A stretch of DNA of 64,000 nucleotides from Fibrobacter sp. UWB4 (GCF_002210345.1 NZ_MWQI01000007.1:124001-188000); one strand, 5' to 3'; positions 28,079 through 37,173 are shown, counted from the first letter of the stretch. Translations and numbers: made by a program. Notes: generated by a model not told the origin, from the sequence alone.

Positions 28079-29293
28079 ATGAAGAACATTTATTTGTTGG
28101 GGAGCGCGTTTGCTCTTGCGTTGCTTGGATGTGCATTTACAAGAGGCGACAGCGTCTCTAAGGCGGAAAATTTTCAGGGTAAAACAGGCATTATAGGCGT
28201 GTTCCGTCAGCCTGCCTATTACTGTGGCGAAGGTATTCCGCATACAATGACGCTTGGCGGCAAGTCCATCATCGTGAAGCCGGCCTTTAGCAGCGAGCAG
28301 GAAAATGTGTTCTTCAGCGAAATGAAGCCCGGTGTGGCAACACTTACGGAATACAATTACACATGCGGCGAAAACGAAAACAAGATGGCGCTTGATACGG
28401 CTGGTGCCGGGAACGAGCGCTTCCCGACGTCGGTTGTGATTCCCGAAAAGGGATTCTGCAAGGTTGTCATCTCCTTTATGGAAGGCGACAAGCTTTTCTC
28501 GTATAACGGCGAAATTTTGAGCGAACAGTTTGCAAAGGCTGATGTTGCCGTGAATACCGATAGCATCCCGTATTGCGAAATTCGCGACAACAGGGGTAAA
28601 AAGGTTTCGATGGCGAACCGCGATTCCATTTTGGATGTGAAATTTGCGGCTGCGGTGAAGGATGCGTCGGAAGCGCTGGAAGAAGAGAAGTTTACGATTG
28701 TGACGCTGGATGAGTACAGTGACAAGGTCACCTGGAATGGCGACAAATCCAGGCTGCTCGTGGTGACGCTCACGTCGGACCCGGAAACTTATAAGGATGG
28801 CGAACTTGTCAAGTCCGATAGCGTAGTCTGGGCCGTGAGTGAAAAGGAACTTTTGACTTGGTTCCAGGATCATAAGGACGGAGTTCGCAACTGGGATTTG
28901 AGATTCAAGCAGCTGTTTGGCGAACCTAGAACTTCCAAGGCGACGCACATGGCTTTCTTGTGGGTGAAACCTGAAGACCTGATGCGCCCTGCTTATGTGC
29001 CCGACGTAAAAGCCTTCGATATGCGCACTGCGTTTGAAGGGGAACTGAGTAACGATGCCGAAATCTCGGAACGCATGATGTGGTTCAAGAACTGGTTTGA
29101 CGCCCGTGCTTCTAAAATTTATACAGGACCGGATGCCCGTCCGTGGACGCGTTTAGGTTATACGTACGACTGGGGCAGCAAGGGCGACAAGTATGGGCTT
29201 ACGGAATTTATTGTAGTGCCCGGAGCTTCGATGGATGTGCGCTTTACGCGTAACCTGAAGTTCATTGCCAACTGGATGAAGGACCGTAAGTAA
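28079..29293 (+). CDS. Putative lipoprotein of unknown function
   Basis: A 404-residue protein starting at the ATG at 28079, preceded by AGGATGAGGA. The signal peptide ends in the lipobox LLGC (about residues 15-18). The mature part is soluble, acidic and rich in Lys/Asp, with cysteines near YYCGEG and YTCGEN. I do not recognise a domain. It stands alone between the M6 protease and the convergent trmB-like gene. Confidence 0.8.
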   Translation: MKNIYLLGSAFALALLGCAFTRGDSVSKAENFQGKTGIIGVFRQPAYYCGEGIPHTMTLGGKSIIVKPAFSSEQENVFFSEMKPGVATLTEYNYTCGENENKMALDTAGAGNERFPTSVVIPEKGFCKVVISFMEGDKLFSYNGEILSEQFAKADVAVNTDSIPYCEIRDNRGKKVSMANRDSILDVKFAAAVKDASEALEEEKFTIVTLDEYSDKVTWNGDKSRLLVVTLTSDPETYKDGELVKSDSVVWAVSEKELLTWFQDHKDGVRNWDLRFKQLFGEPRTSKATHMAFLWVKPEDLMRPAYVPDVKAFDMRTAFEGELSNDAEISERMMWFKNWFDARASKIYTGPDARPWTRLGYTYDWGSKGDKYGLTEFIVVPGASMDVRFTRNLKFIANWMKDRK

Positions 29294-29365
29294 GTTACTA
29301 GTTAATAGTTGTTAGTTACTAGTGATTCAAGAAATGAAATTCTCTAGTAACTAGTAACTTGAAAC
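29294..29365. repeat. Inverted repeat of TTACTAG words between convergent genes
   Basis: GTTACTAG and CTAGTAAC arms, surrounded by further ACTAGT/TTAGTTA copies, can form a stem of at least 8 bp. The position between convergent stops suggests a weak bidirectional terminator or a repeat element. Confidence 0.55.
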
Positions 29366-30187
29366 TCATAACTGTGGCAACGCCACAAGCACTCGCCACA
29401 GCTTTTGGCGGGCTTCTTTGTACTTGCGTTCGAATGCCGTTTCAGGATTCTCGGGGTCGAAACTTTCGCACTTAATTGTCATTCCCGCTGTATCTGTCAT
29501 TCCGGCCGGAGCCTGTGCTGAGCGAAGTCGAGGTAAGCGGGAATCACCTTTTGCGATTGCGTCGGCAGACATCGCGCGTTCTTCGTATGCAATCCTTGTG
29601 GCTTCGGCAAATTCCCGGGCGTAGATTTCCCAGTTCGTACGGAGTTCTATTGTTTTTCCGAGCGCAAGGAGCGTCGGGAATATCGGGTGCATGTGGAAGC
29701 GTCTCGTGGCCTCGCTTTGCTTGGGCCACGGGTTCGGGTAATAAACAGCATGGTACGGAATAGTCCACTGGCCCGATCTGACGCGCTCCAGGGCGAGCCG
29801 CCAAAAGTCTAAGAGTTCAGCGCGGATCCAGAACGCGTTTGCAGGGACTTCTTCGCCCGCTGTTTGCGATGGGTTCCCGGCCTTGTTCAGGCGGGCGTAG
29901 GACTTGTCTATCCCGATGACGGGAATGCCCGGAAAGCGGCGAGCGATGTGGATCGTGCTTTCGCCTGTCCCGCAGCCAGAATCTAGAATGACCGCTTGCG
30001 GCGCAATCCTATGGGTGTCATTTCCTGCATAAAACATCCGCACGAATTCTTCGACTTCCGCAAATGCTTCTCGTGTGTGGTCTGCGATAGGGCGCAAAAA
30101 AGTTGTCCGCACGTACTTGCGGACAACTTCTTCAAGATCTTTGTGCAGAGCTTCCTGGTTCGATGTTACAGAATTTGCGCCTGGCAT
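29366..30187 (-). CDS. trmB: TrmB-like tRNA (guanine-N7)-methyltransferase carrying an in-frame repeat insertion
   Basis: A 273-residue SAM-dependent methyltransferase. The SAM loop is VILDSGCGTGESTIHIA, and the TrmB marks YYPNPWPKQSE and ELRTNWEIYAREFA follow, so m7G46 tRNA methylation is likely. About residues 214-237 (GDSRLPRL...TAGMTIK) are translated from a REP-like repeat of about 70 bp that keeps the frame. TrmB relatives have no such insert after the NWEIYA block. The start ATG shares one base with the stop of the upstream lipoprotein gene (TAATG), so it is translationally coupled. Confidence 0.8.
   Translation of the reverse strand: MPGANSVTSNQEALHKDLEEVVRKYVRTTFLRPIADHTREAFAEVEEFVRMFYAGNDTHRIAPQAVILDSGCGTGESTIHIARRFPGIPVIGIDKSYARLNKAGNPSQTAGEEVPANAFWIRAELLDFWRLALERVRSGQWTIPYHAVYYPNPWPKQSEATRRFHMHPIFPTLLALGKTIELRTNWEIYAREFAEATRIAYEERAMSADAIAKGDSRLPRLRSAQAPAGMTDTAGMTIKCESFDPENPETAFERKYKEARQKLWRVLVALPQL
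29478..29547. repeat. REP-like repeat inserted in the trmB-like coding frame
   Basis: GTCATTCCCGCT at one end and AGCGGGAATCACC at the other form an inverted repeat. Inside lies a second nested TCATTCCGGCCGGAGC palindrome and a GAGCGAAGTCGAGG segment. Similar arms occur at 55685, 63482 and other intergenic sites. Confidence 0.8.
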
Positions 30188-31497
30188 TATTCCTTTGTTT
30201 TCCAGATGTTGAGCAAGTCCTTGCCGATGAATTCGAGATTGTCAAAGTGGAATTCTGCATCGCTATGGAATACAAATGCAAGCGAGCTTACGTTTTTGCG
30301 GTCAATCTCGTTCGGGAAAAGGTCGGAGAATGCAAGCTTGTACTTTGTCTTGGTCTCAGCAAGTGTAATGGTGTAATTTCCGGCAGTATATGTAAGTACT
30401 CCTGGTGGCGGATTTTCTGGCTTGCGATTTTCGTCGGATATCTGGATTTCTGCGGTGCCTTTTCCCCAGGCTTCAAAAGCGATGGAGTCTACAGAACTCA
30501 AGTCATAAGTCCGAGATAGGTTGCCGATAGCCATGCTGACGCAAAGCCAGGACTGTTTAACCAGCGTTGTATCCGGGAATCCAAAGGTGAAGTTGACTTC
30601 CTTGCCTCCGTTTTCTGAATCCTGGATGCCAAGATTAAACGGGTGACCCGACACAAATATTGGAAGTTCTGGAATTATTTTGAAATCGTACAGGCTGGGG
30701 TATGTGCTTATATTCCACATGCCGTCCAAAGCGCTGGTTGCATATTCGGGAGCAATAAGGTTGATATTGTCTCCGTCTTCGAAATCGTCGATGAGGAGAG
30801 TCTCGTTTTGAGATTCGGGAGCCTTTGGCTTGAGAGTCGTAATCGAGTCGCCGGCGTCCGTTTCGACAGAAATCTTTACCGTGTCCGTTACGCTTTCTGG
30901 AATGAACACCATGTTGATGGTGCCTGCCGGGAGTCCAAAGACCTGGAACTTGCCGTTCGTGATGGCGGCAGAATGGTCAAGACCACGGAACTTGACAAAG
31001 CCGTTCATGTTCTTAAAGCTTTCGCTGCTGGAATCGTCAATAAAGTCGGCAATCGAGCCGCCGATGAAGACGGATTTCTGCAAGCTCTGTTTACCCAGGT
31101 CGATGTCGTTCACTGTATCCTTGACATTGACAGGGAGCTGGAGCGAAAGTGCGGAATCGTCAATGATGGCTTCCATCGTGTAGTTGCCAACGGCGACTTT
31201 TTCAATGGTCACGATGCCGCTGTCGTTTGTGACCGCCGTGTAGCCTTCACCGTCGAGACTGTTTTGCTCGACGAGCTTCACTTGGGCGTGTGCGGCAGGT
31301 GCATTTGCAATAAGGATCTGTGCGGTGATAGCATTACCGGCTTCTGTGCCGCTCGGTCCGCCACCTGCAACCTTGTCAGAACCGCAGGCGCAAAGCGAGA
31401 ACCCGATTGCAAGCGGGGCAATCAGCGAAAGCATGCGTCTGTACTTGTTCTGTTTCAATTCCATACCCTTAATATATAATTTCTTTCTGAAAATCAT
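30187..31497 (-). CDS. Lipoprotein with carboxypeptidase-like repeat and a C-terminal carbohydrate-binding-like domain
   Basis: A 436-residue lipoprotein with lipobox LCAC. After the anchor there is a segment resembling a peptidase-regulatory/CarboxypepD-type beta fold (ITAQILIANAPAAHAQVKL...GIVTIEKVAVGNYTMEAII). The second half (LLIDDFEDGDNIN...FHFDNLEFIG) resembles CIA30/galactose-binding-like beta sandwiches. The start at 31497 has a good GGAGGT site and an ATGA overlap with the regulator gene, although a downstream ATG at 31464 would give a more usual signal peptide. Similar lipoprotein-regulator pairs are known from Fibrobacter. Substrate unknown. Confidence 0.75.
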   Translation of the reverse strand: MIFRKKLYIKGMELKQNKYRRMLSLIAPLAIGFSLCACGSDKVAGGGPSGTEAGNAITAQILIANAPAAHAQVKLVEQNSLDGEGYTAVTNDSGIVTIEKVAVGNYTMEAIIDDSALSLQLPVNVKDTVNDIDLGKQSLQKSVFIGGSIADFIDDSSSESFKNMNGFVKFRGLDHSAAITNGKFQVFGLPAGTINMVFIPESVTDTVKISVETDAGDSITTLKPKAPESQNETLLIDDFEDGDNINLIAPEYATSALDGMWNISTYPSLYDFKIIPELPIFVSGHPFNLGIQDSENGGKEVNFTFGFPDTTLVKQSWLCVSMAIGNLSRTYDLSSVDSIAFEAWGKGTAEIQISDENRKPENPPPGVLTYTAGNYTITLAETKTKYKLAFSDLFPNEIDRKNVSSLAFVFHSDAEFHFDNLEFIGKDLLNIWKTKE

Positions 31498-32360
31498 TTG
31501 GCACCTCCGTTGTTTTCGGGCGAGGTAGGGCCTGTTGCCGGGTCGTCCACCTTGTCGGAGAGGGGGTACATGGCGATGTTCAGTGCGTAAACGCGGTCGG
31601 CGCGTTCGCTCTTGCGGGCAAATTGCAAAAGCCCGCGGCGAAATTCTTCGATCTTGTGCTTGATTTCGGGCAGGTCGGATTCATCAGCGGTAAATACCAC
31701 GCTCGAAATGTCGCGCTCTTCGGGCTTGTGGCGGTCGAGCGATTCTTGCGCAAGTTCCATCGTGTGTCTGTGAAAACTGCGGACTGCGGAACTCTTGACT
31801 TCGCCGCCGGTGCTGATGATCTGGTCGGTGATATTCCAGCCGCCAGTGCCGTCTGGAACGACGAGTCCAAGCTGCTTCAAGATGCCGAGCGCGTTGCGGG
31901 CGTCATCCTGCGAAATAGGCGGGTTCAAGTGCTTGCCGAGGCCAGCGATATCGCTCGTGTCCTTCGTAATGCCGATGAGGGCGCGGAGGGCCGCGCATGC
32001 CCAGCTGCCAAAGTAGGCAAGTTCCGGTTCCGAAAGCACACGCGTTTCAAGCGAGCGGAGTTCCAGGAGCTTGTAGTAAAGCTCGGAGAGCGTCTGCTTC
32101 GCCTTGGTCTTGTTGAACCTGTAAAGGGTTTTGAAATACTCTGCCCTTCGATCGTCTAGGCCGCAAATTCTGATGAACACGGGGAGTGTGCTCTCGTTCA
32201 GATGGCCTTCTTTTTGGAAAACACGAACAAGCCAGGCCGGGTCCACGCCGGTTTTCTGGCCGAGATAGCGGTACGATGTGAACGGGTTGTCTTTCTTGGT
32301 CTCGACAAACCAGTCTTTGAGGTACTCTCGATATTCCAGATAGTCTAATACTTCGGGCAT
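31494..32360 (-). CDS. TIGR02147 / DUF4423-type putative transcriptional regulator
   Basis: A 288-residue soluble protein. The N-terminal block VLDYLEYREYLKDWF...YRYLGQKTGVDPAWLVRVFQ is typical of TIGR02147, a family first defined as Fibrobacter paralogues. It contains a helix-turn-helix-like start, followed by the DUF4423 all-helical part (LSELYYKLLELRSLE...) and a winged section (NALGILKQLGLVVPDGTGGW). Its 3' end overlaps the lipoprotein gene, so it probably controls that operon or its own expression. Confidence 0.85.
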   Translation of the reverse strand: MPEVLDYLEYREYLKDWFVETKKDNPFTSYRYLGQKTGVDPAWLVRVFQKEGHLNESTLPVFIRICGLDDRRAEYFKTLYRFNKTKAKQTLSELYYKLLELRSLETRVLSEPELAYFGSWACAALRALIGITKDTSDIAGLGKHLNPPISQDDARNALGILKQLGLVVPDGTGGWNITDQIISTGGEVKSSAVRSFHRHTMELAQESLDRHKPEERDISSVVFTADESDLPEIKHKIEEFRRGLLQFARKSERADRVYALNIAMYPLSDKVDDPATGPTSPENNGGAK

Positions 32361-32488
32361 ACCCTATAATCTATATTATTATAGGGACGTGTTGCGAAAA
32401 CGTGTTGAGAAACCGTGCTTCGCGTTGTAAAATTTTCAACGAGCGTTGTAAATTGCCGTTTTTTCGCTAAAAAAGGCTATTCAGAAGC

Positions 32489-32521
32489 GTCATCCCGAGC
32501 GAAGTCGTGGGATCCAGTGAC
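32489..32521. repeat. REP-like repeat touching the patatin stop codon
   Basis: GTCATCCCGAGCGAAGTCG...GGGATCCAGTGAC matches the GTCATCC/GGATCCAGT variant also seen at 50642 and 60008. Confidence 0.65.
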
Positions 32522-33387
32522 TATCCCTCTAAAAACTTCAGCAAATCCGGTATTTTATTGTGCGCGTCTTCCTTGCCGAGCTCGTAAAGTTCCGCAATTT
32601 TCTTCTTGTTGCTCTCGATGTCCGAAATCTTGATGAGGCGGCTTGGGCGGTAGATGAAGACCTTGCCCTCAGATTCGAGTTTGGCCAGTTTGTCCAGCGC
32701 CTGGTTGTAGCGGATATGGCGCGTGGCGACCGCTTCGACGAATTTCGGGTAATGGCGGAATACAAGCTTGACGAGCGGGAGCGCCTTGTTGATCTTTTTG
32801 CGGTAGCCGAGCGGGCGCGTAAGGATCACCACGGCGCGTTCGAAACCGCTTTTGAACATGGGTTCGAACGGGATGCTGTCGGCAACGCCGCCGTCCAAGA
32901 ATTTTCTCCCGTGAATCTCGACGATCTTGCTCAAAATTGGGAGGCTTGCCGATGCGCGGATGCTATTCATGTCGTCTTCGTTGCGGTAGTCCAGAATGCG
33001 CGGGTATTCGGCAAGACCTGTCTCGACATCTGTCATGCAGACACGGAATTCGGTCTCTTGGCATTGGGCTGCGAACTTGTCAAATTCAAACGGGTCAATT
33101 TTATACGGAATCTGCTTGTAGCAGTAGTCAAAAGCAAAGTAGTCGCCCGTGAAAAGCAGATTCCTGAAGCTCATGTATCGCGGACTCTTGGAATGTACGG
33201 TATCGACGCGAAAATTGCGACCGATTTGCCCCGAAAGAAAACTGCACAGGTGCGTGGCGCCTGCAGAGGTGCCGCATGCCCCACCAAACTTGATTTCTTT
33301 GTCGGCGAGTACGTCAAGAATGCCGCCGGCATACGACCCGCGTAAACCGCCGCCCTCGACAACGATAGCTGTGTTTTTGTACTTCAT
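32521..33387 (-). CDS. Patatin-like phospholipase
   Basis: A 288-residue patatin-family lipid hydrolase. The oxyanion loop is EGGGLRGSY (11-19), the nucleophile elbow GTSAG has Ser41, and the catalytic Asp sits in KFLDGGVADS near residue 160, so the Ser-Asp dyad is intact. There is no signal peptide, so it is cytoplasmic or inner-membrane associated. It resembles the short bacterial YjjU-like subgroup. It is monocistronic, with a REP-like repeat directly after its stop. Confidence 0.9.
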   Translation of the reverse strand: MKYKNTAIVVEGGGLRGSYAGGILDVLADKEIKFGGACGTSAGATHLCSFLSGQIGRNFRVDTVHSKSPRYMSFRNLLFTGDYFAFDYCYKQIPYKIDPFEFDKFAAQCQETEFRVCMTDVETGLAEYPRILDYRNEDDMNSIRASASLPILSKIVEIHGRKFLDGGVADSIPFEPMFKSGFERAVVILTRPLGYRKKINKALPLVKLVFRHYPKFVEAVATRHIRYNQALDKLAKLESEGKVFIYRPSRLIKISDIESNKKKIAELYELGKEDAHNKIPDLLKFLEG

Positions 33388-33453
33388 AAAATTAACCCGA
33401 ACCTGATTTATTAATCTACATTAATTAGTTTGGCTTTTAAACAACTTTTAAAC

Positions 33454-34002
33454 TTATTTTTGCGTAATTTGTATTGACTGTATCCAAGCGTAATCTTTGG
33501 GGTGGTCCACAAATTTTTCGGGATTTTGGGTGTGCATGGCCAAAAATTCTTCGCGCGTCATCAAAATGAAGTCATCCACTTCGCCTGGCTGCGGAACAAG
33601 TTTTTTCACCTCTTCGTCAGATAGTGTTATTTTGTACGTGTCGTAATATTCGTTGTCGAAATACGTTCCGTTGTTCAGGATGTTCTCGTGGGTCGCTTCG
33701 AAAAGGTATTCCAGATCTTCGGGACGCTTGGTGACGCCCATTTCCTCGCGGAGTTCACGGACGCCGGCGTGACGGCTTTCGTCGCCTGCCGAAATGTGCC
33801 CTGCGCAGCTCGTGTCGAGTAGGTTTGGGTTGTTTTCCTTGAGGTGGCTCCGAAGCTGAAAGACAATTCTACCGTCGGGTGCAAATGCCCAGATGTGGAC
33901 GGTGCGGTGCCAGAGACCCTTCGCATGGACTTCTGTTCGACCGCGGGAATACCCCGCCGGAGTCCCGTCGCTATTCAAAATGTCAATCATCTCTTCTGCC
34001 AT
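33454..34002 (-). CDS. NUDIX hydrolase
   Basis: A 182-residue NUDIX protein, using the ATG at 34002 with an AGGTGG site six bases upstream. The Nudix box is GHISAGDESRHAGVRELREE followed by MGV, matching Gx5Ex7REUxEExGU. WHRTVHIWAFAPDGRIVFQLRS and the C-terminal EVDDFILMTREEF resemble the YfcD / isopentenyl-diphosphate isomerase-like subgroup. Substrate unknown. Confidence 0.88.
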   Translation of the reverse strand: MAEEMIDILNSDGTPAGYSRGRTEVHAKGLWHRTVHIWAFAPDGRIVFQLRSHLKENNPNLLDTSCAGHISAGDESRHAGVRELREEMGVTKRPEDLEYLFEATHENILNNGTYFDNEYYDTYKITLSDEEVKKLVPQPGEVDDFILMTREEFLAMHTQNPEKFVDHPKDYAWIQSIQITQK

Positions 34003-34095
34003 GTTCGCCACCTGTGGTTTGAGGAATTGTTGAAGAATATAGCAATGTTCCCTGAAAAAGTATTATATTACCTATAGCAGGGGAGCAATGCTCAG

Positions 34096-34115
34096 AATGA
34101 TAAATATTTATCATT
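34096..34115. promoter_or_regulatory. Perfect 20-bp palindrome, candidate operator
   Basis: AATGATAAAT is followed directly by its reverse complement between the divergent NUDIX and YidE-type genes. The core TGATAA...TTATCA resembles, but does not exactly match, Fur-type boxes. Confidence 0.5.
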
Positions 34116-34203
34116 TTTTATGATTAATCTAATATGAATAATCTATTAGTCATTATTAATCTCCTATGCTACATTTGGGTGCGAAAAAAAGAAGGTGTAT
34201 AAA

Positions 34204-35868
34204 ATGGACTGGCTAATTGACCTGTTTGCAAAGCCCTCCGTAGGGCAACAAGTACTCGCGCTATCCTTGACGGCTGCCATTGGCATCATGCTGGGCAAGG
34301 TCAAGGTGAAAGGCGTGAGCCTTGGGGGAGCTGGCGCTCTTTTCGTAGGAATCCTTCTCGGTCATATCGGAATGCGAATCGAGCCCAGCGTTCTCCATTT
34401 TATGCAGGAATTCGGTCTCATTCTCTTTGTCTATACAATCGGTATGCAGGTAGGCCCGGGCTTTATTGACTCCATAAAGCGACACGGTCTGGTGCTCAAT
34501 ATTCTTGCAGTGAGCATTGTCCTCCTGGGTGTACTTGCTACCGTTCTTATTTACTTCACGACGAACATGCACGATAACGTGCCGGTGCTGATCGGCATGC
34601 TTTGCGGTGCCGTGACGAACACTCCGTCGCTCGGTGCTGCAAATTCGGCGCTTTCGGCGGCTGGCGTGGACGCTTCACTCACGGGTGTTGGCTATGCGGT
34701 GGCTTACCCGTTCGGCGTGATTGGCATTATCCTCGTGATGATTCTTGTGCGCATTTTCTTTAGGCAAAAGCCGGACACCGCTGCTGCAGAATACCAGAAA
34801 GAAATTGCGGAACAGTCCAAGGAAATCGTCTCTTGCACACTCCGTGTGGACAATGCAAATCTTGTGGGCTGCAAGATCAAGGACATTCCGGGGCTTACTT
34901 CTTCGGGTGCCGTGGTGACGCGCCATGCTCGCGACCAGGTGATTAACATGCCGAAGGGCGATATGACGCTTGAACTCCATGACTTGGTGCATGTCGTCGG
35001 GATGCCGGACGCGATTGAAAGCTTGCAGAAGATTATTGGCGAAAAGCAGGAAACTCCGATTACGCTCCAGAAGTCGAATCTGGCAGTCAAGACGATTCTC
35101 GTGACGAACAAGAAAATTCTTGGCAAGAGCATCCAGCAGCTTGCGCTCAACGACCGCTTTGGCGTGACCGTGAGCCGCGTGACGCGAGGCGGATTCAAGT
35201 TTACCGGGCGCCTCGATATTCGCGTGAAGTTTGCAGATAAGTTGCTCGTGGTCGGTACGCCGGAAAGCATTGCCGCTGCAGCAAAGGAACTGGGTGACTC
35301 GCTCACTGCGCTTGACCATCCGGAAATTCTCCCCGCATTCCTCGGGATTTTCCTCGGCGTGATTGTCGGAAGCATCCCGCTTGCGATTCCTGGAATGCCG
35401 ACCCCACTCAAGCTCGGCCTTGCTGGTGGTCCTTTGATTGTCGCGATTATCCTTAGCCGCAAGCGTAAGATTGGCCCGCTTAACTTCTTCATGGCGAACA
35501 GCGCAAACCTCATGCTGCGTGAACTCGGCATTACGATATTCCTCAGCTGCGTTGGTCTCAATGCCGGTATCAAGTTCTTCGATGTGCTCTTGAATGGCGA
35601 CGGATTCTACTACATGGCGCTCTCGGCAATTATCACGTTCTTCCCGCTGATGATTGTGGCGATTGTTGGCAAGGCGGTGTTCAAGGTCAATTACCTCTCG
35701 CTTTGCGGTGTGCTTGCTGGTGCAACGACAGACCCTCCGGCGCTTGCCTTTGCGAACGGCCTCAGCAGTTCTGAAGCGACGAACGTTGGTTACGCATCTG
35801 TTTACCCGCTTACGATGTTGCTCAGAATTTTAAGCGGTCAGGTGCTTGCGATACTCTTGATTTCGTGA
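34204..35868 (+). CDS. YidE/YbjL-type transporter (aspartate:alanine exchanger family)
   Basis: A 554-residue membrane protein, using the ATG at 34204 with AAGGTG six bases upstream. Two homologous halves of about five to six helices flank two central cytoplasmic RCK_C/TrkA-C modules (CTLRVDNANLVGCKIKDIP and TILVTNKKILGKSIQQLAL). The N-half carries GCGAVTNTPSLGAAN-like GAVTNTPSLGAA and the C-half GATTDPPALAFAN, the duplicated signature of the family. Members exchange amino or dicarboxylic acids; the substrate here is unknown. Confidence 0.9.
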   Translation: MDWLIDLFAKPSVGQQVLALSLTAAIGIMLGKVKVKGVSLGGAGALFVGILLGHIGMRIEPSVLHFMQEFGLILFVYTIGMQVGPGFIDSIKRHGLVLNILAVSIVLLGVLATVLIYFTTNMHDNVPVLIGMLCGAVTNTPSLGAANSALSAAGVDASLTGVGYAVAYPFGVIGIILVMILVRIFFRQKPDTAAAEYQKEIAEQSKEIVSCTLRVDNANLVGCKIKDIPGLTSSGAVVTRHARDQVINMPKGDMTLELHDLVHVVGMPDAIESLQKIIGEKQETPITLQKSNLAVKTILVTNKKILGKSIQQLALNDRFGVTVSRVTRGGFKFTGRLDIRVKFADKLLVVGTPESIAAAAKELGDSLTALDHPEILPAFLGIFLGVIVGSIPLAIPGMPTPLKLGLAGGPLIVAIILSRKRKIGPLNFFMANSANLMLRELGITIFLSCVGLNAGIKFFDVLLNGDGFYYMALSAIITFFPLMIVAIVGKAVFKVNYLSLCGVLAGATTDPPALAFANGLSSSEATNVGYASVYPLTMLLRILSGQVLAILLIS

Positions 35869-35916
35869 TGAAATAAGCACCGTTTTTAAGTTCTTTTTTG
35901 TTTTTCCTGATGAATC

Positions 35917-35946
35917 AAAGGGCGGCCCGGAAGGGTCGCCCTTTTC
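35917..35946 (+). terminator. Rho-independent terminator
   Basis: AAAGGGCG and CGCCCTTTT arms around a GC-rich centre lie about 50 bp after the transporter stop and end in a short T run. Confidence 0.8.
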
Positions 35947-35966
35947 GAACTTGTCATTTTTGAGCT

Positions 35967-35989
35967 GTCATCCTTCGTTAGGAGGATCC
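35967..35989. repeat. REP-like repeat
   Basis: GTCATCCT and AGGAGGATCC arms form a short inverted repeat of the same family as the other GTCATCC/GGATCC copies. Confidence 0.55.
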
Positions 35990-36053
35990 ATACAGCTTTG
36001 ATTATGCTTGCCTAAACTATTATTTCCCGTCTTTACGTTTGCGAGATGATTTA

Positions 36054-37052
36054 TTAAGCTTGGACTTTTTTCTTGTCCATGTGCGCATAGATGCCGGCGA
36101 GGATTGTTCCGCTGATGGAATGGTAGGCGCAGCTGATGGCGCACGGCACGACGCAGAGGGCCGCTTCCGGGTGAAGGGCTAGATTCTCCGGGTTCGCAAA
36201 GAATGCTCCTGCGAGGACGGTTGCCATGCCTGCGTTCTGCACACCGACTTCGATGGAAATGGTGCGCTTCTTGGCGGTGTTGAATTTAAACAAACGACCG
36301 ACGCTGTAGCCGAGCACGTAACCGAGGGCGTTATGCAAGAACACGACGGCGAGTACGAGCGCGATAAGGCCCATGCCGTTTGTCAAAAGCTGCGGACGCA
36401 CGGTGACGATGACGCCGCCGACGATTAATGCGAGGCCGATAACGCTCACAGCGGGCATATTTGCTTGGAATTCCTTGAAACCTGCGCGTTTGCCGAAGAA
36501 GTAGTTGCAGGTGAAGCCGATTGCGATCGGGAAAACGGTCACGTAAAGGATGTTGAGGAACATGCCGACGGCGTTCACTTCGATGCTCGTGTCGGCAAGC
36601 CAAAGGACCAAAAGCGGAGTCATGAGCGGGGCGAGAAGCGTACTTGCCATTGTCATGCTCACGGAATATGTCACGTCGCCTTTAGCCAAGAAACTCATGA
36701 CGTTGCTCGAAACGCCACCTGGGCAGCAACCGACGAGAATAATGCCGATAGCCAAATACGGGTCAAGTCCAAAAATCTTTGTGAGTGTAAATGCGACGAG
36801 CGGCATGATGGTGTACTGCGCGACGGCGCCGAGGAAAATGTCGGCGGGGCGTTTCATCAAGTTGCGGACGTCATCCATGGTAATGGTAAGGCCCATGCTG
36901 AGCATGATAATGCCGAGAATAATCGAGCTTGTGTTGCCGTGTACCCAGCCAAAAAGCGTGGGGATGAAAAACGCGATGACCGCACATGCGATAACGAAAA
37001 GCGATGTGTATGTCGATAAAAAGCGGCTAACAGCCTTGATTAAATTAAGCAT
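36054..37052 (-). CDS. Bile acid:sodium symporter (BASS) family transporter
   Basis: A 332-residue membrane protein with nine or ten helices. The start at 37052 (MLNLIKAVSRF) is preceded by AAGAAGGA; the longer frame upstream runs through a terminator and is not coding. Family marks are MLSMGLTITMDDV, ILVGCCPGGVSSNVMSFLAKGDV (sodium and substrate crossover) and ISIEVGVQNAGMATVLA. Such proteins carry out sodium-coupled uptake of organic anions such as pantoate, pyruvate or keto acids; the substrate is unknown. Confidence 0.92.
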   Translation of the reverse strand: MLNLIKAVSRFLSTYTSLFVIACAVIAFFIPTLFGWVHGNTSSIILGIIMLSMGLTITMDDVRNLMKRPADIFLGAVAQYTIMPLVAFTLTKIFGLDPYLAIGIILVGCCPGGVSSNVMSFLAKGDVTYSVSMTMASTLLAPLMTPLLVLWLADTSIEVNAVGMFLNILYVTVFPIAIGFTCNYFFGKRAGFKEFQANMPAVSVIGLALIVGGVIVTVRPQLLTNGMGLIALVLAVVFLHNALGYVLGYSVGRLFKFNTAKKRTISIEVGVQNAGMATVLAGAFFANPENLALHPEAALCVVPCAISCAYHSISGTILAGIYAHMDKKKVQA

Positions 37053-37119
37053 TATTATATCCTTCTTTTTGAGGTGCCTCAAATATAGGCATATACGCGG
37101 GGCGTGGCTAGGTAATAAA

Positions 37120-37152
37120 AACACGGCACCGAATGCCGGTGCCGTTTTTTTT
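37120..37152 (-). terminator. Terminator after metY
   Basis: An 8-bp perfect stem CGGCACCG/CGGTGCCG with T runs on both strands lies just after the metY stop and before the symporter gene. Confidence 0.85.
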
Positions 37153-37173
37153 GGTGTATAGAAGTGTAAAAAA

